Source of the DNA: Neisseria yangbaofengii
GTDB taxonomy: Bacteria; Pseudomonadota; Gammaproteobacteria; Burkholderiales; Neisseriaceae
DNA: 64,000 nt
Assembly (NCBI RefSeq): GCF_014898075.1
Contig: NZ_CP062976.1
Coordinates: forward strand, 558,001 to 622,000
Reading direction: 5' to 3'
In this document: positions 18,069 to 27,027 of the stretch, in pieces
How the letters are laid out: every line of letters begins with the position of its first letter
Position numbering within the stretch: the first letter of the stretch is position 1
The notes under the pieces: model-generated
Seen by the model: only the letters and a program-made list of their open reading frames with translations
What the model was told of the DNA's origin: nothing
The model's database searches: none
Program-made: the position numbers and the translations under genes

Positions 18069-18689
18069 ATGGCACAATTTTTCGCCATCCATCCCGACAA
18101 TCCGCAAGACCGCCTGATTAAGCAAGCCGCCGACATCGTGCGCAATGGCGGCGTGATTGTTTACCCCACCGATTCCTGCTACGCGCTGGGTTGCCAATTG
18201 GGCGACAAAAACGCAATGGAAAAAATCCTGCAGATCCGCAAAATCGACCAAAAACACCACCTGACCTTGATGTGCGGCGACTTGAGCGAATTAGGCACTT
18301 ATGCCAAAGTGGACAACAGCCAGTTCCGCCAACTCAAAGCGGCCACGCCGGGTAGCTACACCTTTATTTTGGAAGCTACCAAAGAAGTACCTAACCGCAC
18401 CATGCACCCGAAACGAAAAACCATCGGCCTGCGTGTACCCGACAACAAAATCGCCTTGGCTTTGCTGCAAGAATTGGGCGAACCTTTGTTAAGCTGCACC
18501 TTAATGCTGCCCGAAGACGACGAACCGTTGACAGACCCTTACGAAATCCGCGACCGTTTGGAACACAGCGTCGATTTGGTGATTGACGGCGGCTGGTGCG
18601 GCACCGAGCCGACCACCGTGATTGACATGACCGACGGCACGGAATTGCTTCGTGAAGGCAAGGGCGATAAGGGTTTGTTTGGGTTGTAA
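18069..18689 (+). CDS. Sua5/YciO/YrdC-family protein (YciO-like)
   Basis: A 206-residue protein that is a single YrdC-type domain. It has the nucleotide- and tRNA-binding features GGVIVYPTDSCYALGCQ near residue 28, KRKTIGLRVPDN near 119 and LLSCTLMLP near 140. Essential family members (TsaC/Sua5) make threonylcarbamoyl-AMP for t6A37 of tRNA. The overall sequence is closer to the YciO branch, which has weak or no activity in that pathway. The ATG at 18069 follows an AAAGGACAC site. Cytoplasmic; stands alone. Confidence 0.85.
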   Translation: MAQFFAIHPDNPQDRLIKQAADIVRNGGVIVYPTDSCYALGCQLGDKNAMEKILQIRKIDQKHHLTLMCGDLSELGTYAKVDNSQFRQLKAATPGSYTFILEATKEVPNRTMHPKRKTIGLRVPDNKIALALLQELGEPLLSCTLMLPEDDEPLTDPYEIRDRLEHSVDLVIDGGWCGTEPTTVIDMTDGTELLREGKGDKGLFGL

Positions 18690-18702
18690 AATATGATGAG
18701 AA

Positions 18703-18735
18703 AAGGCCGTCTGAAAAGGGATCTTTCAGACGGCT
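18703..18735 (+). terminator. Inverted uptake-sequence terminator
   Basis: AAGGCCGTCTGAAA, 7-base loop, then TTTCAGACGGCTT (one mismatch), between the YciO-like and racemase genes. Confidence 0.6.
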
Positions 18736-18769
18736 TGATACATAAAATCGTTAAGGAGAAAGGGAACTT

Positions 18770-19462
18770 ATGAAAACCTTAGGCATTATCGGCGGTATGT
18801 CGCCCGAAAGTACGGTGATTTACTATCAGGAAATCAATCGCTTGGTGAATCAGAAAGCAGGTGGCAATCATTCTGCGCCGATGGTGATGCTGAGTGTCGA
18901 TTTTGAAGAAATCGTACGGCTCCAGAAAAGCGGCGCATGGCAGGAAACGGGCGGAATTCTGGCAGAAGCGGCGGTTAAGCTCGAAAGCATTGGTGCGCAA
19001 GGAATTTTGTTGGCAACCAATACCATGCACAAAAATGCGGCCGAAATTCAGGCAGCCGTGAAAATACCGTTTTTACACATACTCGATGCCACTGCTGAAG
19101 TGATTAAGGCACAGGGCATTAAAAAGGCAGGCGTTTTGGGAACGGCATTTACTATGCAGGATGCGTTTTACAGAGACGGCCTCAAGCAGCGTGGCGTAGA
19201 GATGGTGGTTCCTGATGGGCAGGCACAAGCGGAAGTCCACCGCATTATTTTTGAAGAACTGTGTTTGGGGAAAATTCTGCCCGAAAGCCGTGATTTTTAT
19301 TTGGATACTGTGCAGTATTTGGCTGAACAGGGAGCGGAAGGTGTGATTTTAGGCTGCACTGAAATCGGCCTTTTGATTCGCCAAGGTGATCATGAGTTAC
19401 CGTTTTTCGATACTGCGGCGTTGCATGCGCAAGCGGCGGCAGATTTTGTATTAAGAACGTAA
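18770..19462 (+). CDS. Aspartate/glutamate racemase-family enzyme (YgeA-like)
   Basis: A 230-residue amino-acid racemase of the Asp/Glu/hydantoin racemase superfamily. It opens MKTLGIIGGMSPESTVIYYQ. The second catalytic cysteine is present in LGCTEIGLL near residue 202. The first site reads LLATNTMHK near 82, with threonine rather than cysteine, as in the YgeA group where threonine and cysteine form the active pair. The substrate may be a broad range of amino acids. The ATG at 18770 has an AAGGAGAAAGGG site. No partner genes. Confidence 0.87.
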   Translation: MKTLGIIGGMSPESTVIYYQEINRLVNQKAGGNHSAPMVMLSVDFEEIVRLQKSGAWQETGGILAEAAVKLESIGAQGILLATNTMHKNAAEIQAAVKIPFLHILDATAEVIKAQGIKKAGVLGTAFTMQDAFYRDGLKQRGVEMVVPDGQAQAEVHRIIFEELCLGKILPESRDFYLDTVQYLAEQGAEGVILGCTEIGLLIRQGDHELPFFDTAALHAQAAADFVLRT

Positions 19463-19610
19463 GTGTTTTCAAACCCTTTGCACTGCCTTGAATCCCTACT
19501 TTATGCCCATATCTGCAAAATCTGTTATATTCTTGACTATTTGGCGGTTCAGACGGCCTTGATATTGGAAAAGTTGTGTCCCAAAAACGGCTTTCCTCGG
19601 AGCAAAAACC

Positions 19611-20261
19611 ATGTTTCAGAATTTTGATTTAGGCATTTTTTTACTGGCGGTGCTGCCGGTGTTGCTGGCGATTACGGTGCACGAAGCGGCGCACGGCTAT
19701 GCGGCGCGGTATTGGGGCGACCATACCGCCGAGCAAATGGGCAGGCTGACGCTGAATCCGTTAGCGCACATCGATCCGATTGGCACGGTTGTAGTGCCGG
19801 CGGTATTGTTTTTTACCACCGGTTTTATGTTCGGCTGGGCGAAACCGGTGCCGGTGATTCCGCGCAATTTCCGTGATGTGCGCTTGGGTATGCGCACGGT
19901 GGCAATTGCCGGGCCGTTGTCGAACCTGGTGATGGCGTTCGGTTGGGGATTGGTGGCGGTGGCGGCTGTGTATGCGCCTGAATCGTATCAGCTTCCGATG
20001 TCAAAAATGGCGCAATACGGTATTTCGATTAATGCGGTGTTGTTTGTGCTGAATATGCTGCCGGTGCCGCCTTTGGACGGTAGCCGCTTTGTCGATAGTT
20101 TCTTACCGGCAAAGCAATCCATGCAATACCGAAAGCTCGAGCCTTACGGCACATGGATTATTCTGATTCTGTTGATGACAGGCGTGTTGTGGTCGGTGAT
20201 CGGGCCGATGGTGAATTTTATTATGTCGTTGGTAGCAGGATTTGTCGGGTTGATTATATAA
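19611..20261 (+). CDS. Site-2 protease-like M50 membrane metalloprotease
   Basis: A 216-residue inner-membrane protein with five or six hydrophobic helices. The zinc motif HEAAH is at residues 24-28 in the first helix, and the third zinc ligand lies in LPVPPLDGSRF near residue 155. It has no PDZ domain, so it belongs to the compact M50 group rather than RseP. Its substrate is unknown. The ATG at 19611 follows a CTCGGAGC site. It ends in an uptake-sequence hairpin shared with the converging DUF1289 gene. Confidence 0.88.
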   Translation: MFQNFDLGIFLLAVLPVLLAITVHEAAHGYAARYWGDHTAEQMGRLTLNPLAHIDPIGTVVVPAVLFFTTGFMFGWAKPVPVIPRNFRDVRLGMRTVAIAGPLSNLVMAFGWGLVAVAAVYAPESYQLPMSKMAQYGISINAVLFVLNMLPVPPLDGSRFVDSFLPAKQSMQYRKLEPYGTWIILILLMTGVLWSVIGPMVNFIMSLVAGFVGLII

Positions 20262-20269
20262 AAAAAACT

Positions 20270-20297
20270 AAGGCCGTCGGAATATTCAGACGGCCTT
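20270..20297. terminator. Uptake-sequence hairpin between converging genes
   Basis: AAGGCCGTCGGAATATTCAGACGGCCTT is nearly palindromic and lies between the M50 protease gene and the DUF1289 gene. Confidence 0.6.
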
Positions 20298-20314
20298 GTT
20301 GTATGTAGATTATC

Positions 20315-20584
20315 TTAAAAATCGAAACCGATTTGTTCGGCAGAAGAAGCATCGGCAGGGGCGAGTAAGTCGAGTTTGCGGTTGCGGATTTTGTTTTTGC
20401 GCATACTCAACAAACGCATGACTTGGTGTTTTTGGTCGTCGCTCATCTGCTGCCAATAGAGCCGTTCTTCACGACTGCGCAAACAGCCTTTGCAATAGCC
20501 TTTGGCATTGGCTTCGCATACGCCGGTACACGGGCTGGGAATAGTGAAAAAGTCGGGCTGTTGCATGGCAGGAAAAAATGTCAT
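20315..20584 (-). CDS. DUF1289 small cysteine-rich protein
   Basis: An 89-residue protein with the DUF1289 signature PSPCTGVCEANAKGYCKGC followed by R-E-E (residues 17-40). The four cysteines suggest metal or Fe-S binding; the function of the family is not known. The start is either the ATG at 20584 or the ATG at 20566, neither with a strong ribosome binding site. It is upstream of nothing obvious and converges with the M50 gene. Confidence 0.8.
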   Translation of the reverse strand: MTFFPAMQQPDFFTIPSPCTGVCEANAKGYCKGCLRSREERLYWQQMSDDQKHQVMRLLSMRKNKIRNRKLDLLAPADASSAEQIGFDF

Positions 20585-20690
20585 TTTTCTGCCATGGTAG
20601 GCGGTTATTCATGCGAAGTCAATGAGATACGAAAAAGGCCGTCTGAAAGCCGAATGTGTTTCAGATGGCCTTGTGATGAGGCTGAACGGT

Positions 20691-22097
20691 TTACACGGTT
20701 TGCGAATATTTCGCCGTGGTTTCTTTGTGGCGCAAATGGTAGTCGAATACCATGGCAATATTGCGGATCAGGAAACGGCCTTTCGGGGTAACGGTCAGCC
20801 CGTGAGGCTTCAAGCGTAGCAAGCCCAGTTCGGCCAGATTCTGCAAGTCGGCCAATTCATCAGCAAAATATTGGTGAAACGGAATGCCGAACACGCTTTC
20901 GTAAATTTGGAAATCCAATGAAAAGCGGCACATCAAATCTTGAATGATGTTGCGGCGCAATAAGTCGTCTTGGTTCAACTGATAGCCGCGCATAATCGGC
21001 AACCGGCCTTCATCGATGGCGGCGTAATAGGCTTCGATGCCGCGCTCGTTTTGGGCATAAGTGCTGCCGATTTTGCCGATACTGGAAACCCCGATGGCCA
21101 CCAAATCGCAATCGGCATAGGTTGAGTAGCCTTGGAAATTGCGTTGCAACCAGCCTTCTTTCAGGGCGATAGAAAGCTCGTCGTCAGGTTTGGCAAAGTG
21201 ATCCATGCCGATAAACACATAGCCGCGGCCGGTCAGGGTTTGTACGCAGTATTGCAGCATGTCGAGCTTTTCTTCACTGCCCGGTACGGCATTGGTGTCG
21301 ATGCGGCGCTGTGGTTTGAAAATATGCGGCAGGTGGGCATAGTGATACAGTGCCAAGCGGTCGGGATCGAGGCTGAGCACGGTATCAATGGTGGCTTTCA
21401 TACTCTCTACCGATTGATGCGGCAAGCCGTAAATCAAATCGACGCTGACAGATTTGAAGCCGGCTTCGCGGGCGGCATCAATCACTTCTTTGGTTTCTTC
21501 AAAGCTTTGAATGCGGTTCACCGCTTCTTGCACCTTCGGATCGAAATCCTGAATGCCCACGCTCATGCGGTTGAAACCGAGCTTGCCGAGTTTGTGTACT
21601 GTTTCGCGGCTGACTTTGCGCGGGTCGATTTCGATGGAATATTCGCCGTTGGGTATGAGTTGGAAATGTTTGCGAATCATCTCAAACACGCGTTCGAGTT
21701 GGCCGTCGTTCAAGAAGGTCGGGGTGCCGCCGCCGAAGTGAAGTTGGGCTAATTGATGGCGGCCGTTGAGATGAGGGGCGAGCAGCTCCATTTCACGCTC
21801 GAGATACTCAATATAAGCATCGGCACGGGTTTTATCCTTGGTGATGATTTTGTTGCAGCCGCAGTAATAGCAGATGGTATTGCAAAACGGAATGTGAATA
21901 TAAAGCGATAAAGGCTTGTTGAGCGCGCCCAAACCGCGTAAGTGCAGTGCATGGGTGTATTCGGCTTCGCGAAAGCCATCGTGGAAGCGGTCGGCAGTAG
22001 GGTAAGAAGTATAGCGTGGGCCACTTGCCGGAAGTTTGGCAATCAAGTCGCGGTCAAACTCTGGTATATCGTTGTTTTTTATTGAGATTATTTTCAT
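20691..22097 (-). CDS. hemN: Oxygen-independent coproporphyrinogen III oxidase
   Basis: HemN is a radical-SAM enzyme that decarboxylates two propionates of coproporphyrinogen III to protoporphyrinogen IX without oxygen. The 468-residue length fits true HemN. Visible are GPRYTSYPTADRFHDGF near residue 28, the cluster motif CNTICYYCGC near 71, HFGGGTPTFL near 122 and the C-terminal HemN domain. It is divergent from fnr with an FNR-type box between them, which fits low-oxygen induction. Start ATG at 22097. Confidence 0.96.
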   Translation of the reverse strand: MKIISIKNNDIPEFDRDLIAKLPASGPRYTSYPTADRFHDGFREAEYTHALHLRGLGALNKPLSLYIHIPFCNTICYYCGCNKIITKDKTRADAYIEYLEREMELLAPHLNGRHQLAQLHFGGGTPTFLNDGQLERVFEMIRKHFQLIPNGEYSIEIDPRKVSRETVHKLGKLGFNRMSVGIQDFDPKVQEAVNRIQSFEETKEVIDAAREAGFKSVSVDLIYGLPHQSVESMKATIDTVLSLDPDRLALYHYAHLPHIFKPQRRIDTNAVPGSEEKLDMLQYCVQTLTGRGYVFIGMDHFAKPDDELSIALKEGWLQRNFQGYSTYADCDLVAIGVSSIGKIGSTYAQNERGIEAYYAAIDEGRLPIMRGYQLNQDDLLRRNIIQDLMCRFSLDFQIYESVFGIPFHQYFADELADLQNLAELGLLRLKPHGLTVTPKGRFLIRNIAMVFDYHLRHKETTAKYSQTV

Positions 22098-22184
22098 GAT
22101 GGTCGTGTTGTGTCTATATTTTGTTTAACGAATTAGTAAAATTCGATTTAGTTTGCTAGAATGCCACATTATGATAAACCTGTC

Positions 22185-22198
22185 TTGATATGAGTCAA
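22185..22198. promoter_or_regulatory. FNR binding box between hemN and fnr
   Basis: TTGATATGAGTCAA matches the TTGATnnnnATCAA consensus at nine of ten fixed positions. It lies about 88 bp from the hemN start and 50 bp from the fnr start, so it can act on either gene; autoregulation of fnr is likely. Confidence 0.65.
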
Positions 22199-22248
22199 GA
22201 TAAGCTTAGTCAGGGCAAGAAGTTTTATAAAAAAGGTATTTTTATTTT

Positions 22249-22983
22249 ATGGCCACACACAATTCTACACATCAATTGAAAGCATTGTGTTCGACGTGTT
22301 CTTTGCGTGAACTTTGTTTGCCGGTTGGTTTGTTGCCTAACGAATTTTCCCAATTGGATGCCGTGATCCGTCAGAGCCGCCGTCTGAAAAAAGGCGAATA
22401 TCTGTTCCGTGCCGGTGAGCCGTTTACTTCTTTGTTTGCCATTCGCGCCGGTTTCTTTAAAACCACAGTGGCGAGTCAAGACGGGCGTGACCAGGTGACC
22501 GGCTTCTTTATGTCGGGCGAGCTGATTGGTATGGACGGCATTTGTTCGCATGTCCACAGCTGTGATGCCGTAGCCTTGGAAGATAGTGAAGTGTGTGAAT
22601 TGCCGTTTGCACACATGGAGGAGTTAGGTCAAAACATTCCGAGCCTGCAAACACACTTTTTCCGCTTGATGAGCCGCGAAATCGTGCGCGATCAAGGCGT
22701 AATGTTGTTGTTAGGCAATATGCGTGCCGAAGAGCGTTTGGCCGCGTTTTTGTTGAATTTGTCGAATCGTTTGTATTCGCGTGGTTTTGCCGCCAATGAT
22801 TTCATTTTGCGTATGTCGCGTGAAGAAATCGGCAGCTATTTGGGCTTGAAACTGGAAACAGTCAGCCGCACACTGTCGAAGTTCCATCACGAAGGCTTGA
22901 TTGAAGTGGAACACAAACACATTAAGATTCTTGATTCACAGGCTTTGAAAAAAATGGTATCCGGTTGTGCGCATGCCGTGTAA
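22249..22983 (+). CDS. fnr: Oxygen-sensing transcription regulator FNR
   Basis: FNR senses oxygen through a 4Fe-4S cluster and switches on anaerobic genes. The 244-residue protein has the cluster cysteines C14, C17 and C23 (CSTCSLRELC) and the fourth, C116, in SEVCELPF. A cyclic-nucleotide-type sensor domain follows (about 30-150) and a Crp-type helix-turn-helix with the recognition helix LKLETVSRTLSKF near residue 200, whose E..SR pattern is that of FNR. The ATG at 22249 lies in an AT-rich leader behind an FNR-like box. Followed by a strong terminator. Confidence 0.96.
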   Translation: MATHNSTHQLKALCSTCSLRELCLPVGLLPNEFSQLDAVIRQSRRLKKGEYLFRAGEPFTSLFAIRAGFFKTTVASQDGRDQVTGFFMSGELIGMDGICSHVHSCDAVALEDSEVCELPFAHMEELGQNIPSLQTHFFRLMSREIVRDQGVMLLLGNMRAEERLAAFLLNLSNRLYSRGFAANDFILRMSREEIGSYLGLKLETVSRTLSKFHHEGLIEVEHKHIKILDSQALKKMVSGCAHAV

Positions 22984-22990
22984 GGTTGAG

Positions 22991-23040
22991 GCATAAAAAG
23001 GCCGTCTGAAACATTTTGGTTTCAGACGGCCTTTTTATGC
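22991..23040. terminator. Two-way inverted uptake-sequence terminator
   Basis: Perfect 22-bp arms (GCATAAAAAGGCCGTCTGAA and two more bases) with a 6-base loop, between converging fnr and cysB. Confidence 0.9.
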
Positions 23041-23059
23041 CTCCGGGCAGACAAACGCT

Positions 23060-24010
23060 TTAAATAGAGAAGTCTTCCACAATCGGTGCATACAAGATGC
23101 GGTCGATGGTCTCGCGGTTTAAATGCGGTGCGAACATTTCGATAAAGTCATAAGTATAGCCGCGCAAATAAGTATCGGAACGGATAGCAATCCAAGTTGG
23201 CGACGGCTCGAACAAATGAGCAACATCAATCAATTCTAAATCCTGATCGGCTTGCGGGTCATAAGCCATTTTCGCCATCAAGCCCGCACCCAAGCCCAGT
23301 TTGACATATGTTTTCAGTACATCGGTATCAGCTGCGGCCAAAGCGACTTCCGGCTGCTCCAGCTTGGCTTTGGCAAAAGCGCGTGCAATACTGCTGCCGG
23401 AATGGAAGGCGAATTCATAAGTAATCAACGGGAAGCCGGCCAAATCTTCAATGCTGAGCGGATTTCTACAATCGAGCAAAGGATGGTTTTTCGGCACCAC
23501 CACCGCATGATTCCAGTCGTAGCAGTTGAGTTTGCGCAATTCAGGGTGATCGTCGAGCTTCTCGGTAATGATGGCGATGTCGGCTTCGCCGTTGCTGACC
23601 ATTTGCGCAATCGCCGAAGGGCTGCCTTGTTTGATAGTAAGATTAACCTTGGGATAATGTTTCACAAAGTCAGCCACAATATGTGGCAGGGCATAGCGCG
23701 CCTGTGTGTGAGTGGTGGCGATGGTGAGTGCGCCGCTGTCATGGCCGGTAAACTCACTGCCGATATTTTTGATGTTTTGCACATCCCGCAAAATACGCTC
23801 GGAAATTTCCAACACTGCTTTACCTGGCTGCGAAACCGAGACCACACGCTTGCCGCTGCGGATGAAAATCTGAATGCCCAGTTCTTCTTCCAATAATCGG
23901 ATTTGTTTGGAAATTCCCGGTTGGGAAGTAAACAGCGCGTCGGCTGCTTCGGAAACATTCAGATTATGGCGGTAAACTTCGAGCGCGTAGCGTAACTGTT
24001 GTAATTTCAT
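23060..24010 (-). CDS. cysB: LysR-type regulator CysB
   Basis: CysB activates sulfate/cysteine assimilation genes in response to N-acetylserine. The 316-residue product starts MKLQQLRYALEVYRHNLNVS with a winged helix-turn-helix (SEAADALFTSQPGISKQIRLL, residues 19-40). The effector-binding domain follows, with the CysB-typical TTHTQARYALP near residue 100 and EFAFHSGSSIARAF near 197. I use the ATG at 24010; the upstream 16-codon extension is not CysB-like. No cys gene is adjacent in the window. Confidence 0.92.
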   Translation of the reverse strand: MKLQQLRYALEVYRHNLNVSEAADALFTSQPGISKQIRLLEEELGIQIFIRSGKRVVSVSQPGKAVLEISERILRDVQNIKNIGSEFTGHDSGALTIATTHTQARYALPHIVADFVKHYPKVNLTIKQGSPSAIAQMVSNGEADIAIITEKLDDHPELRKLNCYDWNHAVVVPKNHPLLDCRNPLSIEDLAGFPLITYEFAFHSGSSIARAFAKAKLEQPEVALAAADTDVLKTYVKLGLGAGLMAKMAYDPQADQDLELIDVAHLFEPSPTWIAIRSDTYLRGYTYDFIEMFAPHLNRETIDRILYAPIVEDFSI

Positions 24011-24058
24011 GGTGTTTGAGTTGTGGGCATTGTGCGACAATATGGCGTAATTTAGCAT

Positions 24059-24308
24059 ATTTTATTTAATTTGTCGGCGGGAATCGGGTTTCTTTGGGAA
24101 GTTTTTGTTTTTTCAAGAAGTATCTGAATTCGATATGAGAAAGTCTTAAAAAGGAACAGTTATACTTTGAAATGGTTGTTGCTTTTGCGCAACGATAGCG
24201 TAAACCTTACGGGGATTTATCCATAAATAAATGACACAAGATTGATTTTTCGGCATGATTGGCAATCAGGAAGCAGGCAGTTTCATGATTGTTAAGAGGC
24301 ATCGAGTA
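24059..24308. other. Gene-free spacer between cysB and rmpM
   Basis: Part of a 440-bp divergent intergenic region. It holds a short GC hairpin near 24177-24195. I see no gene or known repeat here. The rmpM promoter follows it. Confidence 0.5.
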
Positions 24309-24338
24309 TTGACAGTTTGCCCTCGGCTTCTTTATAGT
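24309..24338 (+). promoter_or_regulatory. Strong sigma-70 promoter of rmpM
   Basis: TTGACA at 24309-24314 and TATAGT at 24333-24338 with an 18-bp spacer, 115 bp ahead of the start codon. It fits a highly expressed outer-membrane protein. Confidence 0.65.
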
Positions 24339-24452
24339 GCAACCTGATATATCCGATTTGCCGCCATTTTATATGCTGCGGCCTGTATATTGGTAAAGTT
24401 GCAGCGGCGCATTACAGTATCCGTTGCATAACAATTTTGATGAGGGAATAAA

Positions 24453-25196
24453 ATGACCAAACAGCTGAAATTAAGCGCATTGTTCGTTGCCTTGGTGGCT
24501 TCTGGCACCGCAATGGCAAGTGAAGCGCATACCAAACACGGTTACACCGTAAGCAGCAAATCTCAAGAAGTCGTGCGCAACAGCTACGGCGAGTGCTGGA
24601 AAAACACTTACTTCGACAAAGCCACTCAAGGCCGTGTTGAATGTGGTGATGCCGTTGCTAAAGTTGAAGAGCCGGAATACGCTGATGAAACTGTTTCATT
24701 GTCTGCTAAGACTTTGTTCGGCTTTGATAAAGACGTCTTGCGTCCTGAAGCTCAAGAAAACCTGAACGCTTTGGCCCAACGCCTGAGCAACAGCAACGTA
24801 CAAACCGTACGTGTTGAAGGCCACACTGACTTTATGGGTTCTGAGCAATACAACCAAGCATTGTCTGAGCGTCGTGCTAATGTCGTGGCTAACTACTTGG
24901 TTAACCGCGGTGTTGCTTCTAACAAAATCTCTGCTGTAGGTTTGGGCGAATCTCAAACTCAAATGACTGCAACTTGTGAAGCCGAAGTAGCTAACTTGGG
25001 TAAAAAAGTTTCTAAAGCGAAACGTCGTGCTGCTCTGATTGCATGTATCGAACCGGATCGTCGCGTTGATGTGAAAATCCGTAGTGTGGTAACTAAGCAA
25101 ATTGCTCCTGGTACTGTACAAGGTGAACGTCCTGCTGTTGATGATGGTTGGATCCCTTCTCCACACAGCCGTGTACATGGCTACACCAAACCTTAA
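24453..25196 (+). CDS. rmpM: OmpA-family protein RmpM (class 4 outer membrane protein)
   Basis: RmpM (reduction-modifiable protein, class 4) links outer-membrane porins to peptidoglycan. The 247-residue precursor has a signal peptide ([22 protein letters not shown], cleaved after AMA). A short N-terminal region with a cysteine pair (GECWKN..RVECGD) follows, then an OmpA-C peptidoglycan-binding domain at about 80-215 with [20 protein letters not shown]. The C-terminal CEAE..CIEPDRR cysteines fit the redox-sensitive mobility that names the protein. Strong promoter and a textbook terminator. Confidence 0.93.
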   Translation: MTKQLKLSALFVALVASGTAMASEAHTKHGYTVSSKSQEVVRNSYGECWKNTYFDKATQGRVECGDAVAKVEEPEYADETVSLSAKTLFGFDKDVLRPEAQENLNALAQRLSNSNVQTVRVEGHTDFMGSEQYNQALSERRANVVANYLVNRGVASNKISAVGLGESQTQMTATCEAEVANLGKKVSKAKRRAALIACIEPDRRVDVKIRSVVTKQIAPGTVQGERPAVDDGWIPSPHSRVHGYTKP

Positions 25197-25210
25197 TTAG
25201 GTTTTGAATA

Positions 25211-25233
25211 AACCCCGCTTCGGCGGGGTTTTT
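25211..25233 (+). terminator. Intrinsic terminator of rmpM
   Basis: AACCCCGC, TTCG tetraloop, GCGGGGTT and a T-run: a classical rho-independent terminator, unlike the uptake-sequence type used elsewhere here. Confidence 0.95.
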
Positions 25234-25473
25234 ATTTGTATTTTATTGCTGGCAATATTCAATATTGATGGTAAATTGGGTTTATGTCGATTTCAGGCCG
25301 TCTGAATTATAAACGCAATGGCTTAATTCAATGTCAGCGCAGACAATTGGTTTTGAGATAAAATAATAAAGATAGATTAGACAATTCAATCATTTGTATA
25401 AAAATAATTTTTTAAAACACGGTTAGAGTTGTTTCCTTTTTTGTAATGTGGTTTACTTTTTTAGGAAGCCTGA

Positions 25474-26439
25474 ATGACGGAATTTGATTTTATTCGAAAA
25501 TACCTGCAAAACCGGCAGCAAGACCATCAAGTTGTGCTGGGTATTGGTGATGATGCAGCAATTGTGCGCCCGCAAGCAGGGTATGACTTGTGTTTTAGTT
25601 CGGATATGTTGCTGAAAAACAGGCATTTTTTTGAAGATGTAGAGCCTGAGGATTTAGCATGGAAAGTGCTGGCGGTTAATATTTCGGATATGGCTGCGAT
25701 GGGAGCGAAACCAAAATGGGCTTTATTGAGTGCAGGGCTGCCTGAATTGGATAAAGATTGGTTGAGTCGTTTTTGCAACAGCCTTTTTGATTTGGCGCAA
25801 CGCTTCGGTGTGACCTTAATCGGTGGTGATACGACACGCGGCGATTTGGTTTTTAATGTCACGATTGCAGGTGAGCTGCCGCAAGGACAGGCGTTGCGTC
25901 GTGATGCGGCAAAAGCCGGCGACGATATTTGGGTTTCCGGGAAAATTGGTCTGGCTGCTTCAGCTTTGAATTATTTGTTGAAACGGTGCGATTTGCCGTT
26001 TGAAGTTTTTCGGCGGTGTGAAGCTGAGCTATTAAGGCCCATGCCGCGTGTGGCGTTGGGGCGGGCGATATTGAATGTGGCGCATGCTGCGCAAGATGTT
26101 TCAGACGGCCTAGCCCAAGATATCGGCCATATTTTGACAGCTTCAAATGTCGGTGCGGAAATTTGGGCGGATGAGGTGCCGACGTTGCCCTCATTAAAAA
26201 CTGCATTGCCGCGTGAACAATGGCTGCAATACACCTTAGCCGGTGGCGATGATTATGAATTGGTGTTTACTGCGCCGCAACATTGCCGCGAAGCATTGTT
26301 GGAGGCTGCGCAAAAAAGCAACACACCGATTACGCGCATCGGTAGAATTACCGATGCATGCCGTCTGAAAGTGGTAAACTCTGTTTCAGACGGCATGGAA
26401 ATTGCATTAACTTCTTTAGGATTTGATCATTTTGGCTGA
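25474..26439 (+). CDS. thiL: Thiamine-monophosphate kinase
   Basis: ThiL phosphorylates thiamine monophosphate to thiamine diphosphate, the active cofactor. The 321-residue protein has the family's LGIGDDAAIV near residue 23, SSDMLLKNRHF near 43, VNISDMAAMGAKP near 70 and LIGGDTTRGD near 117. The ATG at 25474 follows a TTAGGAAG site. An uptake sequence lies within the gene near 26100 and another near its end. It overlaps pgpA at the 3' end, so the two are translationally coupled. Confidence 0.95.
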   Translation: MTEFDFIRKYLQNRQQDHQVVLGIGDDAAIVRPQAGYDLCFSSDMLLKNRHFFEDVEPEDLAWKVLAVNISDMAAMGAKPKWALLSAGLPELDKDWLSRFCNSLFDLAQRFGVTLIGGDTTRGDLVFNVTIAGELPQGQALRRDAAKAGDDIWVSGKIGLAASALNYLLKRCDLPFEVFRRCEAELLRPMPRVALGRAILNVAHAAQDVSDGLAQDIGHILTASNVGAEIWADEVPTLPSLKTALPREQWLQYTLAGGDDYELVFTAPQHCREALLEAAQKSNTPITRIGRITDACRLKVVNSVSDGMEIALTSLGFDHFG

Positions 26440-26920
26440 TTTTAGACCAACGTTTTCATGGTTGAAACAAAAGCCGCTGTGCTTTCTGGCATTCGGTTTC
26501 GGCTGCGGTTTGGCGCCGGTTGCGCCGGGAACCTTCGGCACACTTCCGGCCTTACCGATTGCGTTTGTGCTGGCTTTGCTCGGTATTACCGGTTGGTGGT
26601 TAGCATTGGTTTGCGCGGGTCTGTTTGTATGGGGCATTCAGATTTGTAATCATGCCGAAAAAGAATTAGGCATTCAGGATTACGGCGGCATTGTGTGGGA
26701 CGAAATTGTAGCCATGCTGTTGGTTTTGGCATTTGTGCCGTTTAAATGGCATTGGTGGCTGGCGGCGTTTGTTGTGTTTCGCTTGTTTGATGCCATTAAA
26801 CCGTGGCCGATTAAATGGTTTGATGCCCGCATACACGGCGGTTTGGGCATCATGCTGGATGATATCATCGCGGCATTCATGGCGTTGATTGTTTTGAATA
26901 TCGCGGCGTGGATTGTGTAA
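26432..26920 (+). CDS. pgpA: Phosphatidylglycerophosphatase A
   Basis: PgpA removes phosphate from phosphatidylglycerophosphate to give phosphatidylglycerol. The roughly 162-residue inner-membrane protein has the PgpA-typical GFGCGLAPVAPGTFGTLPALP near residue 20 and YGGIVWDEIVAMLL near 83, with four hydrophobic segments. No ATG is available; the TTG at 26432, 11 bases after an AGGA, is preferred over the TTG at 26423, which lies too close to that site. It overlaps the thiL stop by 8 bases. Confidence 0.9.
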   Translation: MADFRPTFSWLKQKPLCFLAFGFGCGLAPVAPGTFGTLPALPIAFVLALLGITGWWLALVCAGLFVWGIQICNHAEKELGIQDYGGIVWDEIVAMLLVLAFVPFKWHWWLAAFVVFRLFDAIKPWPIKWFDARIHGGLGIMLDDIIAAFMALIVLNIAAWIV

Positions 26921-27027
26921 ACAATCCGACATTTTGACCGGAAGCATATCCCGGCAAAATGCAGGTTATCTGATGATGGCTTTTTATAAAATTCACTAAA
27001 AAAATATTACCATACGGGGTAAACAAC

